This document shows positions 10,562 through 20,125 of a stretch of 64,000 nt of DNA, in pieces. Position 1 is the first letter of the stretch; each line of letters starts with the position of its first letter. A program made the position numbers and the translations under genes. The stretch lies in assembly GCF_900109925.1 (NCBI RefSeq), contig NZ_FOBW01000011.1, positions 1-64,000 on the forward strand, read 5' to 3'. Below the pieces are notes generated by a model, which did no database searches, was not told the origin of the DNA, and saw only the letters and a list, made by a program, of their open reading frames with translations. This stretch comes from Mesobacillus persicus (GTDB lineage: Bacteria; Bacillota; Bacilli; Bacillales; Cytobacillaceae).

Positions 10562-11536
10562 TTATACCCACACCTCAATATAGATGCCAATAATGGCAAA
10601 TAATAGTCCTACAGTCCAAAATGTGACAACTACACGCCACTCTGACCAGCCTAGCAGTTCATAATGGTGATGAAGCGGACTCATCCTAAAGATTCTTTTT
10701 CCTGTCAGTTTAAAAGAAATGACTTGAAGGATAACCGACAGCGTTTCAATGACGAATATTCCTCCGATAATTAATAGTAAAAACTCTAGCTTTGCTAAAA
10801 TGGCCACGGTCGCGATGGCACCTCCAAGTGCCAATGATCCCGTGTCCCCCATAAATACTTTTGCCGGATGAGCATTAAAGACCAGGAACCCAAGGACGGC
10901 ACCGACCACTGCAACGGAGAAAATGGAAACTTCATAAAGGGACTGGCTCCATGCAAGAACTGCAAATGCACCGAAGGCAATGGCAGCTGTTCCTGAAACC
11001 AGCCCATCAAGGCCGTCTGTCAAATTAACAGCGTTTGAAAAGCCGACCATCCAGAATATCACAAATAGCACATATCCCCATCCGAGATCAAAAGTGATAT
11101 CTGTTAGTGGGATTGAAATTTCAGTAGAGAAATTACTTTGTTGAAAAATGACATAAAAAATGACTGAAACAATGATTTGTCCTAGCAGTTTCTGTTTTGA
11201 TGTTAATCCTAGATTACGTTTCATTACTACCTTGATAAAATCATCGAGAAAACCCAATAACCCAAAACCAAGTGTTACAAATAATAATAAAAAGGTCTCC
11301 ACGGTTAGACTAGAAAATTTCTGGGTCATGACAATTGTGCTCACAACGATAGACAATAGAATCATTAAACCGCCCATAGTAGGCGTACCTGTTTTCTTTT
11401 GATGAGACTGCGGTCCTTCCTCCCGAATACTCTGTCCGAACTTCAACCTTCGTAAGAATGGAATAAACACTGGAGAAAGGACGACTGTAATTAAAAAGCT
11501 TACGATTATGGTAAAGAAAATGACCTGCTCCAGCAT
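10562..11536 (-). CDS. mraY: Phospho-N-acetylmuramoyl-pentapeptide transferase MraY
   Basis: Integral membrane enzyme that transfers phospho-MurNAc-pentapeptide to undecaprenyl phosphate to form lipid I. About ten transmembrane segments are present. Family motifs include [16 protein letters not shown], the aspartate-rich [31 protein letters not shown] and the HHHYE histidine cluster near the C-terminus. The 324 residues match Bacillus MraY. It starts at ATG after GGAAGGTGGG. murE lies 148 bp upstream and murD abuts downstream. Confidence 0.98.
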   Translation of the reverse strand: MLEQVIFFTIIVSFLITVVLSPVFIPFLRRLKFGQSIREEGPQSHQKKTGTPTMGGLMILLSIVVSTIVMTQKFSSLTVETFLLLFVTLGFGLLGFLDDFIKVVMKRNLGLTSKQKLLGQIIVSVIFYVIFQQSNFSTEISIPLTDITFDLGWGYVLFVIFWMVGFSNAVNLTDGLDGLVSGTAAIAFGAFAVLAWSQSLYEVSIFSVAVVGAVLGFLVFNAHPAKVFMGDTGSLALGGAIATVAILAKLEFLLLIIGGIFVIETLSVILQVISFKLTGKRIFRMSPLHHHYELLGWSEWRVVVTFWTVGLLFAIIGIYIEVWV

Positions 11537-11684
11537 CCTATTCCCACCTTCCTTCTAGATGGCACACGTCATCCACTATTTCGGTTTTGCTTATTTGATT
11601 GTTTTTGCTTGTAAACCTTTGGGTTAAAGGATAACGAGCTGCTGACTGGTTTCCTTGATTTATTTTATTGTCCATCACTTTATT

Positions 11685-13154
11685 CTATTGTTCCTTTCTC
11701 TGCTTTATTGCTTTTAATGCAATTTCTCTGTCATCAAAATCAAAAATTTTATTTCCAATTTGTTGATAAGTCTCATGTCCTTTTCCTGCAATCAAGATGA
11801 CGTCGCCATCTTCGGCCTGCTCTACAGCAAATTTTATCGCTTCTTCTCGATCGGAGATTTTTACGTAAGTTTTCCCTTTCACGCCTTCCTCCATATCCTC
11901 TAATATGCGCTCAGGGTCTTCACTCCGAGGGTTATCGGACGTAAAGATAGGATTCGACGCATAGTCACATGCAATTTTTGCCATTAGTGGCCGTTTTGTA
12001 CGATCGCGATCCCCACCACAACCAACAACTACAAAAATACGTTTCTCGGCAAACTGCCGTACGGTCATAAGCACATTCTCAAGACTATCCGGTGTATGAG
12101 CATAATCCACGATGACTGAGAAATCCTGTCCCCCATCCACTGGCTCAAATCGACCTGAAACACCCTTTACACTTTCTATGGAAGCAATAATGTCCTCAAG
12201 TGGTAATCCTGAAACGAAGGCAGCACCAATACTTGCTAATACATTATAAATACTAAATTTCCCAATAAGTTGAATTTGTACCTTATGAATTCCTAGAGGG
12301 CTTATCAGATCAAACGATGTTCCGCCTGCCGACATCTGAATATTTTTCGCCTGAAGGTCAGCAGGGTGATCAATTCCATAGGTAAAAGGAATGGCAGCAG
12401 TACTTCTTTCGTACTCCTTACTTGTGGAATCGTCAGCATTAAGCACCGCATATTTAGGTTTGCTTAGGTTAAAGCTGTTACCCAATTGAGAAAACAGTAA
12501 TCCTTTAGCCTTCTTATACTCTTCCATCGTTTTATGATAATCAAGATGATCCTGAGAAAGGTTTGTAAAGACCGCGACATCGTAATCGGTCCCATGAACT
12601 CTTCCATGGACTAGGGCATGGGAGGATACCTCCATGACTGTCGTCTCTACTTTTTCATCGACCATCTGTTTAAAGGTCTTTTGCAAAGTAAGACTTTCCG
12701 GAGTTGTATTTTTAACATCGTATTTGGTATCGGCAATTTTGGTATACATCGTACCAATCAAACCTGTTTTTTGACCAGCATCGGCAAAGATTTTCTCGAT
12801 TAGATGACTAGTTGTTGTTTTGCCATTGGTACCCGTTATCCCAATTAGGTGCAGTTTATGACTTGGCTGCTCATAAAAGGCATCAGCAAGAATAGCCATT
12901 GACCTAATCGTATCTTTAACGACAATAACAGGGACTTTGAGGTTCAACTCTCTCTCTGCAAGGACAGCGACCGCTCCCTTTTCGACGGCTGATTGTGCAA
13001 AATCGTGACCGTCAACCGTATAGCCTTTAATACAAATAAATAAGCTCCCTTGCTTCACATTTCTGTTGTCATTTTCAATTGACGTAATATCAGGATTTTC
13101 TCCTTTAAAGTCCATAAAAGAACCTAAGAAGTTTAGTAGCTTATGTAGTCTCAT
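11685..13154 (-). CDS. murE: UDP-MurNAc-tripeptide synthetase MurE (meso-DAP adding)
   Basis: Mur ligase that adds the third stem-peptide residue. The specificity motif SDNPRSED indicates meso-diaminopimelate rather than lysine (established motif rule). The P-loop [14 protein letters not shown] and the carbamylated-lysine region [12 protein letters not shown] are visible. I place the start at ATG 13154 ([11 protein letters not shown]), behind GGAGAGGA. The frame opens nine codons earlier but without a ribosome site. The 5' leader contains a strong hairpin with a competing pairing (see 13205-13249), so expression may be attenuated. Confidence 0.97.
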   Translation of the reverse strand: MRLHKLLNFLGSFMDFKGENPDITSIENDNRNVKQGSLFICIKGYTVDGHDFAQSAVEKGAVAVLAERELNLKVPVIVVKDTIRSMAILADAFYEQPSHKLHLIGITGTNGKTTTSHLIEKIFADAGQKTGLIGTMYTKIADTKYDVKNTTPESLTLQKTFKQMVDEKVETTVMEVSSHALVHGRVHGTDYDVAVFTNLSQDHLDYHKTMEEYKKAKGLLFSQLGNSFNLSKPKYAVLNADDSTSKEYERSTAAIPFTYGIDHPADLQAKNIQMSAGGTSFDLISPLGIHKVQIQLIGKFSIYNVLASIGAAFVSGLPLEDIIASIESVKGVSGRFEPVDGGQDFSVIVDYAHTPDSLENVLMTVRQFAEKRIFVVVGCGGDRDRTKRPLMAKIACDYASNPIFTSDNPRSEDPERILEDMEEGVKGKTYVKISDREEAIKFAVEQAEDGDVILIAGKGHETYQQIGNKIFDFDDREIALKAIKQRKEQ

Positions 13155-13204
13155 ATTAATCAAATCCTCTCCAAACAACATGACAATTACTGCTCAATTA
13201 TCGG

Positions 13205-13249
13205 CAATAAAACCCCCACTTCATGGGCAGAAGTGGGGGGAAACTGCCC
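13205..13249 (-). promoter_or_regulatory. murE leader terminator with a competing stem
   Basis: In minus-strand RNA, CCCCCACTTC pairs with GAAGTGGGGG across loop TGCCCAT and is followed by TTTTATT. This is an intrinsic terminator inside the murE leader, about 50 nt before the start codon. Just upstream, GGGCAG (13249-13244) can pair with CTGCCC (13230-13225), which uses the loop and the first stem base. That would form a competing hairpin or pseudoknot. The terminator shape is seen directly; attenuation is inference. Confidence 0.55.
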
Positions 13250-13376
13250 TAAAAATCCATTTCAAGAAATAGAACTTGCTAACAATTCGATTCCACATCC
13301 TGTGGAAGTATCACTTTATTTTACATGATTAGGCTTAATTTAGCCATCTTTGTGTAAGGTACTTGCCAATTCTATT

Positions 13377-13419
13377 AAAAAAAGGGCGGCGATACAAGTC
13401 TTGTTCGCCACCCTTTTTT
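13377..13419 (-). terminator. Terminator after spoVD
   Basis: Stem GGGTGGCGA/TCGCCGCCC with an 11-nt loop, flanked by A and T runs on both sides, ends the spoVD transcript. murE therefore needs a promoter between here and 13250, or read-through. Confidence 0.85.
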
Positions 13420-13471
13420 AAAATGATTAAATCCATTTATATTTAATGGCCTTAAAAGAGTGGTTTCCTCC

Positions 13472-15388
13472 CTACTCTTCCCCCAAATAAATTCTAATGG
13501 TGGACCCCTCTTTCACCTTTACACCCGCTGAGGGTGACTGCTTGACAACCTTGGTTCCTACTCCGCTCGAATCAATCTGTAGGTTCACAAACATTTGCCT
13601 AATTTCACTTTTTGTTAGCCCTAAAAGGTCTGGCACTTCAATCATTGGAGTATCTAACCAAGTAAGTTCTTTTTCTACTTGTTCTTTTCTCGGTTCTACT
13701 TCTAGCGCATGTAAACTATCTTCCATAATATTGCCAACAATTGGAGCTGCGACAACACCACCAAACTGTACGGTCCCTTTTGGATTATCGACCGCGACAT
13801 AGATTACCAACTGAGGGTCATCAGCTGGAGCAAATCCTATGAAAGATACAATATGGTTGTTTTCAAGGTATCTTCCACCCTGCGCTTTTTGAGCGGTTCC
13901 TGTCTTCCCACCAACACGGTAAGATTCTACGAAGGCCCCTTTCCCGGATCCTTGAGCGACAACTGTTTCAAGCGCCCGTCTAATTTCTTTTGATGTCTCC
14001 TCTGAAATGACCTTTCTTTTCTCGACTGGGGATTTTTTCATAACGACTTCCCCTGTGGCTGAATTAACCAACTCTTTAGCGATATATGGAGTGTAGAGCG
14101 TCCCACCATTGACTGCAGCGGAAACGGCTGCTACCTGTTGGATTGGTGTCACGGATACCCCTTGTCCAAAGGCTGTCGTTGCCTGTTCAATCGGTCCTAC
14201 GCGATCAAGTTTAAACAAGATTCCTTTTCCTTCTCCTTGCAAATCGATTCCCGTTTTTTGGCCAAAACCAAAGTCATGTACGTATTTATACAATTTTTCT
14301 TTTCCAAGTCGCTCTCCTAATTCTACAAAGCCAGGGTTGCATGAGTTCTGAACGACCTCTAAGAAGCTTTGCGAGCCATGGCCACCTGATTTCCAGCAAT
14401 GTATTTTTGCCCCTGAAACTTCAACAAAACCTGGGTCATGAAAATGGTCCTCATCAAGATTGACTTTCCCTTCTTCTAATGCAGCTGCTAATGTAATAAT
14501 CTTAAAGGTCGAACCGGGTTCATACGTACTCCAGATAGGAAGATTGCGATTATACACCTCTGCAGGTACGGTTTGAAAGTTAGCCGGATCGAAATTCGGT
14601 CGGCTGGACATTGCAAGAATTTCTCCATTATTTGGATTCATTGCAATTGCAATGATGCCATCTGGATTATACTTTGCTTCAGCTATGTCTAACTCTCTTT
14701 CAACAATCGTCTGAACCCTGCTATCAATAGTCAACTTTAAATCCAAACCATCCACTGGAGGTTGATAATCATCAGCCATATCATCCATCCGTTGCCCCTT
14801 AGCATTCGCATAAAATTGAACCGAGCCTTGTTCTCCTTTTAACTCTTCATCATAATACAATTCGAGCCCCATTAAGCCTTGATTGTCTATACCCGCAAAG
14901 CCAAGAACATGGGACAAATAATCCCCGTAAGGATAGTGCCTTTTAGAATCCTCACCAATATAAACACCCTTTAAGTCGAGGGCTCTAACTTCCTTCGCCT
15001 TTTCATGCGAAATTTTCCTTGCCTCATTAATTCTGACAATCGATTCGCCTTTTGTTATATAGTTGTAGATTGTATCAGTCTTAACGTTCAGAACAGATGC
15101 AAGTTTTTCAGCCGTCTCACCAGGATTGTCAATTTGCCTTGGAACAGCCCAAACGGTCGGCGCACTTATATTCGTAGCTAGGGCAACCCCGTTCCGATCA
15201 GTGATCTCTCCCCTTTTTGGTTCAAAGGGAATATTTCGGCTCCATGAACTTTTTGCCTTATCTGTTAACCAGTCTCCCATAAAAAACTGGACATACCCCA
15301 GCCGTAAATCAATAATTAAAAAAATGAGGATCCCGACAGTTAGGACCAGGGCTAACCTCTTCCTAACTGTCACATTAGAAACACGCAT
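13472..15388 (-). CDS. spoVD: Stage V sporulation protein D (class B penicillin-binding protein)
   Basis: Transpeptidase for spore cortex peptidoglycan, partner of SpoVE. It has an N-terminal membrane anchor (about 10-30), a PBP dimerisation domain, and a transpeptidase domain with the active-site motif STFK (in EPGSTFK), SCN and KTGTAQK. A single C-terminal PASTA domain starts at VPDLLGLTKSEI. The 638-residue length is close to B. subtilis SpoVD. The start has a GGAGG box about 11 bases upstream, slightly long. A good sigma-E promoter lies about 90 bp upstream, consistent with mother-cell expression. Confidence 0.96.
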   Translation of the reverse strand: MRVSNVTVRKRLALVLTVGILIFLIIDLRLGYVQFFMGDWLTDKAKSSWSRNIPFEPKRGEITDRNGVALATNISAPTVWAVPRQIDNPGETAEKLASVLNVKTDTIYNYITKGESIVRINEARKISHEKAKEVRALDLKGVYIGEDSKRHYPYGDYLSHVLGFAGIDNQGLMGLELYYDEELKGEQGSVQFYANAKGQRMDDMADDYQPPVDGLDLKLTIDSRVQTIVERELDIAEAKYNPDGIIAIAMNPNNGEILAMSSRPNFDPANFQTVPAEVYNRNLPIWSTYEPGSTFKIITLAAALEEGKVNLDEDHFHDPGFVEVSGAKIHCWKSGGHGSQSFLEVVQNSCNPGFVELGERLGKEKLYKYVHDFGFGQKTGIDLQGEGKGILFKLDRVGPIEQATTAFGQGVSVTPIQQVAAVSAAVNGGTLYTPYIAKELVNSATGEVVMKKSPVEKRKVISEETSKEIRRALETVVAQGSGKGAFVESYRVGGKTGTAQKAQGGRYLENNHIVSFIGFAPADDPQLVIYVAVDNPKGTVQFGGVVAAPIVGNIMEDSLHALEVEPRKEQVEKELTWLDTPMIEVPDLLGLTKSEIRQMFVNLQIDSSGVGTKVVKQSPSAGVKVKEGSTIRIYLGEE

Positions 15389-15474
15389 ATATTGAACATA
15401 CCTCCTTCATAAATCGCCAATCGCCTTTATGTCTGCAAACAATAAAGCTTTTTTTGCTCTACATTGCTCGTTCA

Positions 15475-15501
15475 AATATATGCTTGTACTAGATTCAATA
15501 T
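15475..15501 (-). promoter_or_regulatory. Sigma-E promoter of spoVD
   Basis: Minus strand: -35 ATATT (15501-15497), 14-nt spacer, -10 CATATATT (15482-15475). The sigma-E consensus is ATATT then CATACANT, so seven of eight -10 positions match. spoVD is a known sigma-E gene in B. subtilis. Confidence 0.65.
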
Positions 15502-15639
15502 AACAACAAATGAGCCCACCTCGTTCATCGTTACAAAGCAATTTTATTTATGTTAAAAGAATTTTGATATTTAATGTGAATGATTAATTTAGTTTTAAAT
15601 CGATTGTAATCCTACGGTTCTCTCCTTTTAAACAAGCAT

Positions 15640-15767
15640 GTTGATTTCCGCTCCAGACGCTTGCTTTCCGCGGGGCGGGCGGTGAGCCTCCTCGTCGCTG
15701 CGCTCCTGCGGGGTCTCACCTGTCCCGCTGCTCCCGCAGGAGTCAAGCGTCTTCCGCTCCAATCAAC
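15640..15767. repeat. GC-rich dispersed repeat, copy 1
   Basis: A 128-bp GC-rich block in the pbpB-spoVD gap, bounded by GTTGATT and AATCAAC. The interior motifs CTTTCCGCGGGGCG, GGTGAGCCTCCTCGTCG and GTCTCACCTGTCCCGCTG recur almost unchanged at 26.6 and 45.5 kb. It can fold on itself (GGTGAG/CTCACC, CTCCTGCGGG/CCCGCAGGAG). It encodes no protein. Its base composition differs strongly from flanking AT-rich DNA, which fits a MITE-like or REP-like element. It separates the spoVD promoter from the pbpB end. Confidence 0.9.
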
Positions 15768-15822
15768 GGTTAGCAAAATCAATATCACTTAAACAGAGCC
15801 TATAGATAAAAAAAACAGAGGA

Positions 15823-18111
15823 TTAGTCTGTTACGACTTCCTCTGTTTCGCTACTGGTATTAGAGTTGGCTTCTACATTCTGATTTTCTGCATCGCCTTC
15901 TTCACTGTCTGCCATCTCTTCCTCTTCCTCTTCTTTTTCTTTCTGATGAAGGGGCGGGGTTAGTTCAACGATTAAATATTCCCCTTTGGCGACAGCAGTT
16001 CCCGGCTTGATATTTTGCTTACTTACGAAACCATTGCCAGCCTTGTTTAATTTTAATTCAGCAATTTCTGCGAACTTCATGGTATCTCTTAACGACCACT
16101 CGCTCATATCAGGAGTGATTACCTCGTCCCCTGATGTTTTCAAGAGTACTTTTTCCCCTTCTAAAGTAATCATACCCGCTTCAGGTAATTGTCGCTCGAC
16201 GTTTGTCCCCTTGCCTACTACTACTGGATTTAGGCCTTTTTCCTGAAGAGTTACGACTGCTTCCTGCACATTCTTCCCACTAACATCAGGGATTTCATTG
16301 GAGGTTGCCTTTCCGATGGTAGAAGGCTGAATATTTAAGTATTGCAAACTGCTTTTCATCACAGGTTTAAAAATCATTGAAACAGGAATAGATCCGTTTG
16401 TGCTTTCATCAATTTGAGGTTGCTGAACCGCCACGTAAACGATTAACTCTGGGTTATCAGTAGGAGCCATTCCTAAAAAGGAGAATAGAAAGTTCTCATG
16501 TCCTGTTAAATACTTCCCATCGCTTCCCGGTATTTGCGCTGTACCTGTTTTTCCGGCAACACGGTATCCGTCAATCTTATAGTTCCCACCTGTGCCATGG
16601 TCTTCATCGGTAATTGTCGTTTCAAGAATTTCCCTAACCCGCTTGGCCGTTTCAGGAGATATTGGGGTACCTACTACTTCCGGCTCAATTTGTTTTACAA
16701 CCTCACCAGTAGTTGAATCAAGAATCTTATCAATCACATGTGGTTTCATCATTTTTCCATCATTTGCAATAGCTGTTGTAGCTGTGACTAGCTGGATAGG
16801 AGTCATAGTTGTTCCTTGTCCAAACGATGTCGTGATTTTTTCGATTGGCCATTGGTATTGAATCTTACCTACAACCTCATTCGGCAAGTCAATTCCCGTC
16901 GGTTGATCAAACCCGAAGGAAGTTAAATAATTCCGATAAGCATCTAAACCAAGCTTTTCATTTACTAATTTCGCTACGGCAACATTTGAGGAACGTTGGA
17001 TTCCTTCAAGGTATGAAATCGTTCCCCACCCTCTGCCGTAATTATGATCACGAATAGGTACCGACTTTGGAGTGACACGATAGGAACCAGATTCAAAGGT
17101 TTCGTTAGGATTAAAAACATTTTCTTCTACGGCTGCTGCCAATGTGAAAACTTTCATGGTTGACCCTGGCTCAATGGTTGTTTCGATGATTTCATTATGC
17201 CAGCTTTGAGCAATTCCCTCTCTCGTTTGTGGATGGAAAGTCGGCCTTTGTCCCATTGCAAGAATGTCACCGGTTTTTGCATCGGCTACAAGCGCAATGA
17301 TTTTTTTGGGTTTATATTCTTCGTCTACACGATTAATGGCATCTTCAAGGAAGGTCTGAATTTTTTTATCAATAGTTAAGTACACGTCATTCCCATTTTT
17401 CGCAGGGGTTACCTTCTTTTCTCCATCAGGAAGTAAAAAGCCCCACAAATCACTCTCTACTTCTAACGATCCATTTTTACCCGTAAGCTCCTCATTAAGG
17501 CTTTGTTCGATCCCTAATTGCCCGATTGTTTCCGTTTGACCATTTTCATTTTCCTTTTCCCTTTTTTCAACAAATCCTATTAAGTGTGAAGAGAAGATTC
17601 CATTTGGATAAAATCGCTTGGAACTCTTGATAAAAGTAATACCTGGCAGTTCTTCTTTTTCTAATTCACTTTTAATTTGATGAGAGATGTCTCTTCCAGC
17701 CACACCGAATTCAACTTGAAAGGCCCCATCTTTTGTTAGTCGTTCGATGATTTCCTCTTCATCCATCTCAATATATTTAGCTAAAACCTTAGCTGTCTTG
17801 GCAGGGTCATCGACATGCCTCGGCTTCTCCGGGTTTGTAGTTACGGTGTCGTCAAGAATCGCCACAAGCGTATAGGCACTTGCATCCTCAGCAATTACCT
17901 CTGCGTTTCGATCGAAAATGGTTCCTCTTACCGCTTCAATTACCGTTTCATTCGCGTACTTTTGTTGAGCCCGTGCAGCTAGGGCTTGACCATGGGCTTC
18001 ACCAGTGATTTGGATTGATAAAAATCGGTAAATTAAGATAAAAAAGAGCAGGCTGAATAGGAAAAATAATCCCGCTGCTCCTACGTTCATATTAGGTTGT
18101 TTCTTGTTCAT
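15823..18111 (-). CDS. pbpB: Penicillin-binding protein 2B (FtsI)
   Basis: Essential class B transpeptidase of the divisome, acting with the SEDS protein FtsW at the septum. It has an N-terminal membrane helix (about 11-30), a dimerisation domain, transpeptidase motifs STMK (in EPGSTMK), SSN and KTGTAQ, and two C-terminal PASTA domains (starting IPDVSGKNVQEA and TPDMSEWSLRDT). A low-complexity acidic tail follows (EKEEEEEEMADSEEG). The 762 residues are slightly longer than usual because of that tail. Its ATG shares one base with the ftsL stop, so the two are coupled. Confidence 0.97.
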   Translation of the reverse strand: MNKKQPNMNVGAAGLFFLFSLLFFILIYRFLSIQITGEAHGQALAARAQQKYANETVIEAVRGTIFDRNAEVIAEDASAYTLVAILDDTVTTNPEKPRHVDDPAKTAKVLAKYIEMDEEEIIERLTKDGAFQVEFGVAGRDISHQIKSELEKEELPGITFIKSSKRFYPNGIFSSHLIGFVEKREKENENGQTETIGQLGIEQSLNEELTGKNGSLEVESDLWGFLLPDGEKKVTPAKNGNDVYLTIDKKIQTFLEDAINRVDEEYKPKKIIALVADAKTGDILAMGQRPTFHPQTREGIAQSWHNEIIETTIEPGSTMKVFTLAAAVEENVFNPNETFESGSYRVTPKSVPIRDHNYGRGWGTISYLEGIQRSSNVAVAKLVNEKLGLDAYRNYLTSFGFDQPTGIDLPNEVVGKIQYQWPIEKITTSFGQGTTMTPIQLVTATTAIANDGKMMKPHVIDKILDSTTGEVVKQIEPEVVGTPISPETAKRVREILETTITDEDHGTGGNYKIDGYRVAGKTGTAQIPGSDGKYLTGHENFLFSFLGMAPTDNPELIVYVAVQQPQIDESTNGSIPVSMIFKPVMKSSLQYLNIQPSTIGKATSNEIPDVSGKNVQEAVVTLQEKGLNPVVVGKGTNVERQLPEAGMITLEGEKVLLKTSGDEVITPDMSEWSLRDTMKFAEIAELKLNKAGNGFVSKQNIKPGTAVAKGEYLIVELTPPLHQKEKEEEEEEMADSEEGDAENQNVEANSNTSSETEEVVTD

Positions 18112-18479
18112 TATTCTTGCACAACCTTAACATTATTTTCATTAAGGCTTAACCCTAGTTTTTCTGCCTGTTCTTTTATACGTTCATAACGGCTTAGTTC
18201 ACTGATTTGCATTTCCAAGTCACCATTTACTTTTTTCTGTTCCTGGATGGAAGCCTCAACAAGCTGGATTTCTTTATTTACCTCATAAATAGACGCTTGT
18301 TTAGAAAGGATAAATGCCGCTCCAATGCTGAACAATATTCCAATTGTGAGGATGATAACCCTTTCTCCAGGGGACAGCCAGGCTGTTTTCTTATGCGCGA
18401 CCGTTTTCGGCGCAATTGGTGTCTGCTGGTGCGACTGCTGCTGTTCTTCCTGCTGAAATTTTTTAGCAAGATTGCTCAT
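18111..18479 (-). CDS. ftsL: Cell division protein FtsL
   Basis: Small bitopic divisome protein that forms a coiled-coil complex with DivIC and DivIB. The 122 residues have a Gln-rich cytoplasmic N-terminus, one transmembrane segment (about 40-60) and an extracytoplasmic heptad region ending LSRYERIKEQAEKLGLSL, the typical FtsL C-terminal signature. It starts at ATG after AGGAGGAAATAGG. It sits between rsmH and pbpB, the conserved order. Confidence 0.93.
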   Translation of the reverse strand: MSNLAKKFQQEEQQQSHQQTPIAPKTVAHKKTAWLSPGERVIILTIGILFSIGAAFILSKQASIYEVNKEIQLVEASIQEQKKVNGDLEMQISELSRYERIKEQAEKLGLSLNENNVKVVQE

Positions 18480-18535
18480 CCTATTTCCTCCTGTTTTTAA
18501 ATGGTTATTGGTTTACCAAGAGACTTTAGATACTA

Positions 18536-19468
18536 TTAAAGCTTTTCAGCGATTCTTAATTTTGCGGAACGGGCTCGGTTGTTGGCTTCAAGTTCTTCCT
18601 CAGAAGGAAGGATTGGCTTTCTCGTAATTAATTTAACCGTCGGCTTGAATTCCTCTGGAATAATTGGTAAACCAGGAGGCAATGGTGGTATCTCACTTGC
18701 CTTCTTAAAAGTTACCTTACAAATTCGATCCTCCAACGAATGGAAGGTGATGACGCTGATGCGCCCCCCCTTCCCCAATAAGCTCATCGCTTGTTCGAGG
18801 GAATCTTCAAAAACCCCAAGCTCATCATTGACAGCAATTCGAATCGCTTGGAAAACTCGTTTAGCAGGGTGACCACCTGTTCTTCTTGCTGGAGCTGGAA
18901 TGGCCTCTTTTATGAGATCCACCAATTCTCCCGTTGTACTAATCGGTTTTTCAGCTCGAGCAGCTTCAATTTTCCTAACAATTTGCTTCGAAAACTTTTC
19001 TTCTCCATATCGGAAGAAAATTTTGACTAACTGCTCGTATGTCCAGGTATTAACAACTTCATATGCGGAAACCTCTGCATCCTGATCCATTCTCATATCG
19101 AGAGGAGCATCGTGATGATAGCTAAATCCACGCTCAGGAGTATCTAGCTGTGGTGAAGAAACACCAAGATCGTATAGAATCCCATCAACCTGATAAACTC
19201 CCCGCAACTCTAGTTCTTCTTTTAAATGAAGAAAATTACTTTTGATAATCGTTAACCTATTACCAAACCTCGCCAATTTTTCCTGAGCATTCTGAATCGC
19301 TGTTTCATCTTGGTCAAAAGCATATAATTTTCCGTTATCAGAGAGCTTAGATAAAATCAATTCACTATGCCCTGCACCACCGAGAGTACAATCCACATAA
19401 ATGCCATCCGGGTCTATATTCAGCCCAGAAACCGCCTCTTCAAGCAATACTGTTGTGTGTTTAAACAT
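18536..19468 (-). CDS. rsmH: 16S rRNA (cytosine1402-N4)-methyltransferase RsmH
   Basis: SAM-dependent methyltransferase of the ribosome P-site base C1402. N-terminal [10 protein letters not shown] and the SAM motif [11 protein letters not shown] (about 25-35) are followed by the family-specific [25 protein letters not shown] and [15 protein letters not shown] blocks. The 310-residue length is standard. It starts at ATG after GGAAAGGAG. It follows mraZ by 48 bp and precedes ftsL, as in nearly all dcw clusters. Confidence 0.98.
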   Translation of the reverse strand: MFKHTTVLLEEAVSGLNIDPDGIYVDCTLGGAGHSELILSKLSDNGKLYAFDQDETAIQNAQEKLARFGNRLTIIKSNFLHLKEELELRGVYQVDGILYDLGVSSPQLDTPERGFSYHHDAPLDMRMDQDAEVSAYEVVNTWTYEQLVKIFFRYGEEKFSKQIVRKIEAARAEKPISTTGELVDLIKEAIPAPARRTGGHPAKRVFQAIRIAVNDELGVFEDSLEQAMSLLGKGGRISVITFHSLEDRICKVTFKKASEIPPLPPGLPIIPEEFKPTVKLITRKPILPSEEELEANNRARSAKLRIAEKL

Positions 19469-19516
19469 GTTTGTCTCCTTTCCAATCGACAGGGGTAATA
19501 CTAAAGAATATCACCT

Positions 19517-19948
19517 CTAAATATCGAACCCAATCATATTTTCCGCAATTTCAGCAAAAGATTCCTCTGATTGTACGAAATATTCTTCCCAAATGGTTTT
19601 GCTCCATATTTCAATCCGATTGGAAACCCCTAAAATGACACACTCTTTTTCCAGCTTGGCATATTGCAGAAGCGTGGATGGGATGTTTACTCTTCCTTGT
19701 TTGTCAATTTCACTCTCGGTAGCACCTGAAAAGAAAAACCGGGTAAATGCACGCGCATCTTTTTTAGTTAGTGGAAGTCCTTTTAGCTTTTCCTCTATAA
19801 CAGACCACTCAGAGGTGGGGTAGCCAAATAAACATTGATCAAGACCACGAGTGATGATGAACATCTCCCCTAGGCCTTCACGCAATTTAGCGGGAACGAT
19901 TAAGCGACCTTTATTATCAATACTATGATGATATTCGCCCATGAACAT
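19517..19948 (-). CDS. mraZ: Transcriptional regulator MraZ
   Basis: Two-domain SpoVT/AbrB-fold DNA-binding protein that represses the dcw operon. Two copies of the DXXXR element are visible ([14 protein letters not shown] and [14 protein letters not shown]). The true start is ATG 19948 ([11 protein letters not shown]), behind GTGGGG; an upstream GTG is part of that box. The 143 residues match the family. Its own upstream region has three GTGG boxes at exact 10-bp spacing, so autoregulation is likely. Confidence 0.97.
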   Translation of the reverse strand: MFMGEYHHSIDNKGRLIVPAKLREGLGEMFIITRGLDQCLFGYPTSEWSVIEEKLKGLPLTKKDARAFTRFFFSGATESEIDKQGRVNIPSTLLQYAKLEKECVILGVSNRIEIWSKTIWEEYFVQSEESFAEIAENMIGFDI

Positions 19949-19980
19949 ACCCGCAAACCCCACTTTCTAAATACAATTTA

Positions 19981-20028
19981 CCACAATCACCCACTTTCCT
20001 CCACATATTTTTAAATATTCTCCCCCAC
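19981..20028 (-). promoter_or_regulatory. MraZ operator: 10-bp-phased GTGG boxes
   Basis: On the minus strand GTGG occurs at 20004-20001, 19994-19991 and 19984-19981, exactly 10 bp apart. A further GTGGGGG is at 20028-20022. MraZ proteins are known to bind direct TGGGN/GTGGG repeats with 10-bp period upstream of mraZ. The sites lie 33-80 bp upstream of the start. Confidence 0.7.
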
Positions 20029-20096
20029 TCCTCCTATTCCTGCAAAACGGCTATTTTTACATCGATGTTTTCATCTACAAAACCATAGTTTATTCT

Positions 20097-20125
20097 ACAA
20101 AAAAAAGACCCCCGTAACGGAGTCT
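20097..20125 (-). terminator. Terminator after bshC
   Basis: Minus-strand stem AGACTCCG/CGGGGGTCT with one mismatch, running into eight T. It overlaps the bshC stop codon and insulates mraZ. Confidence 0.7.
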
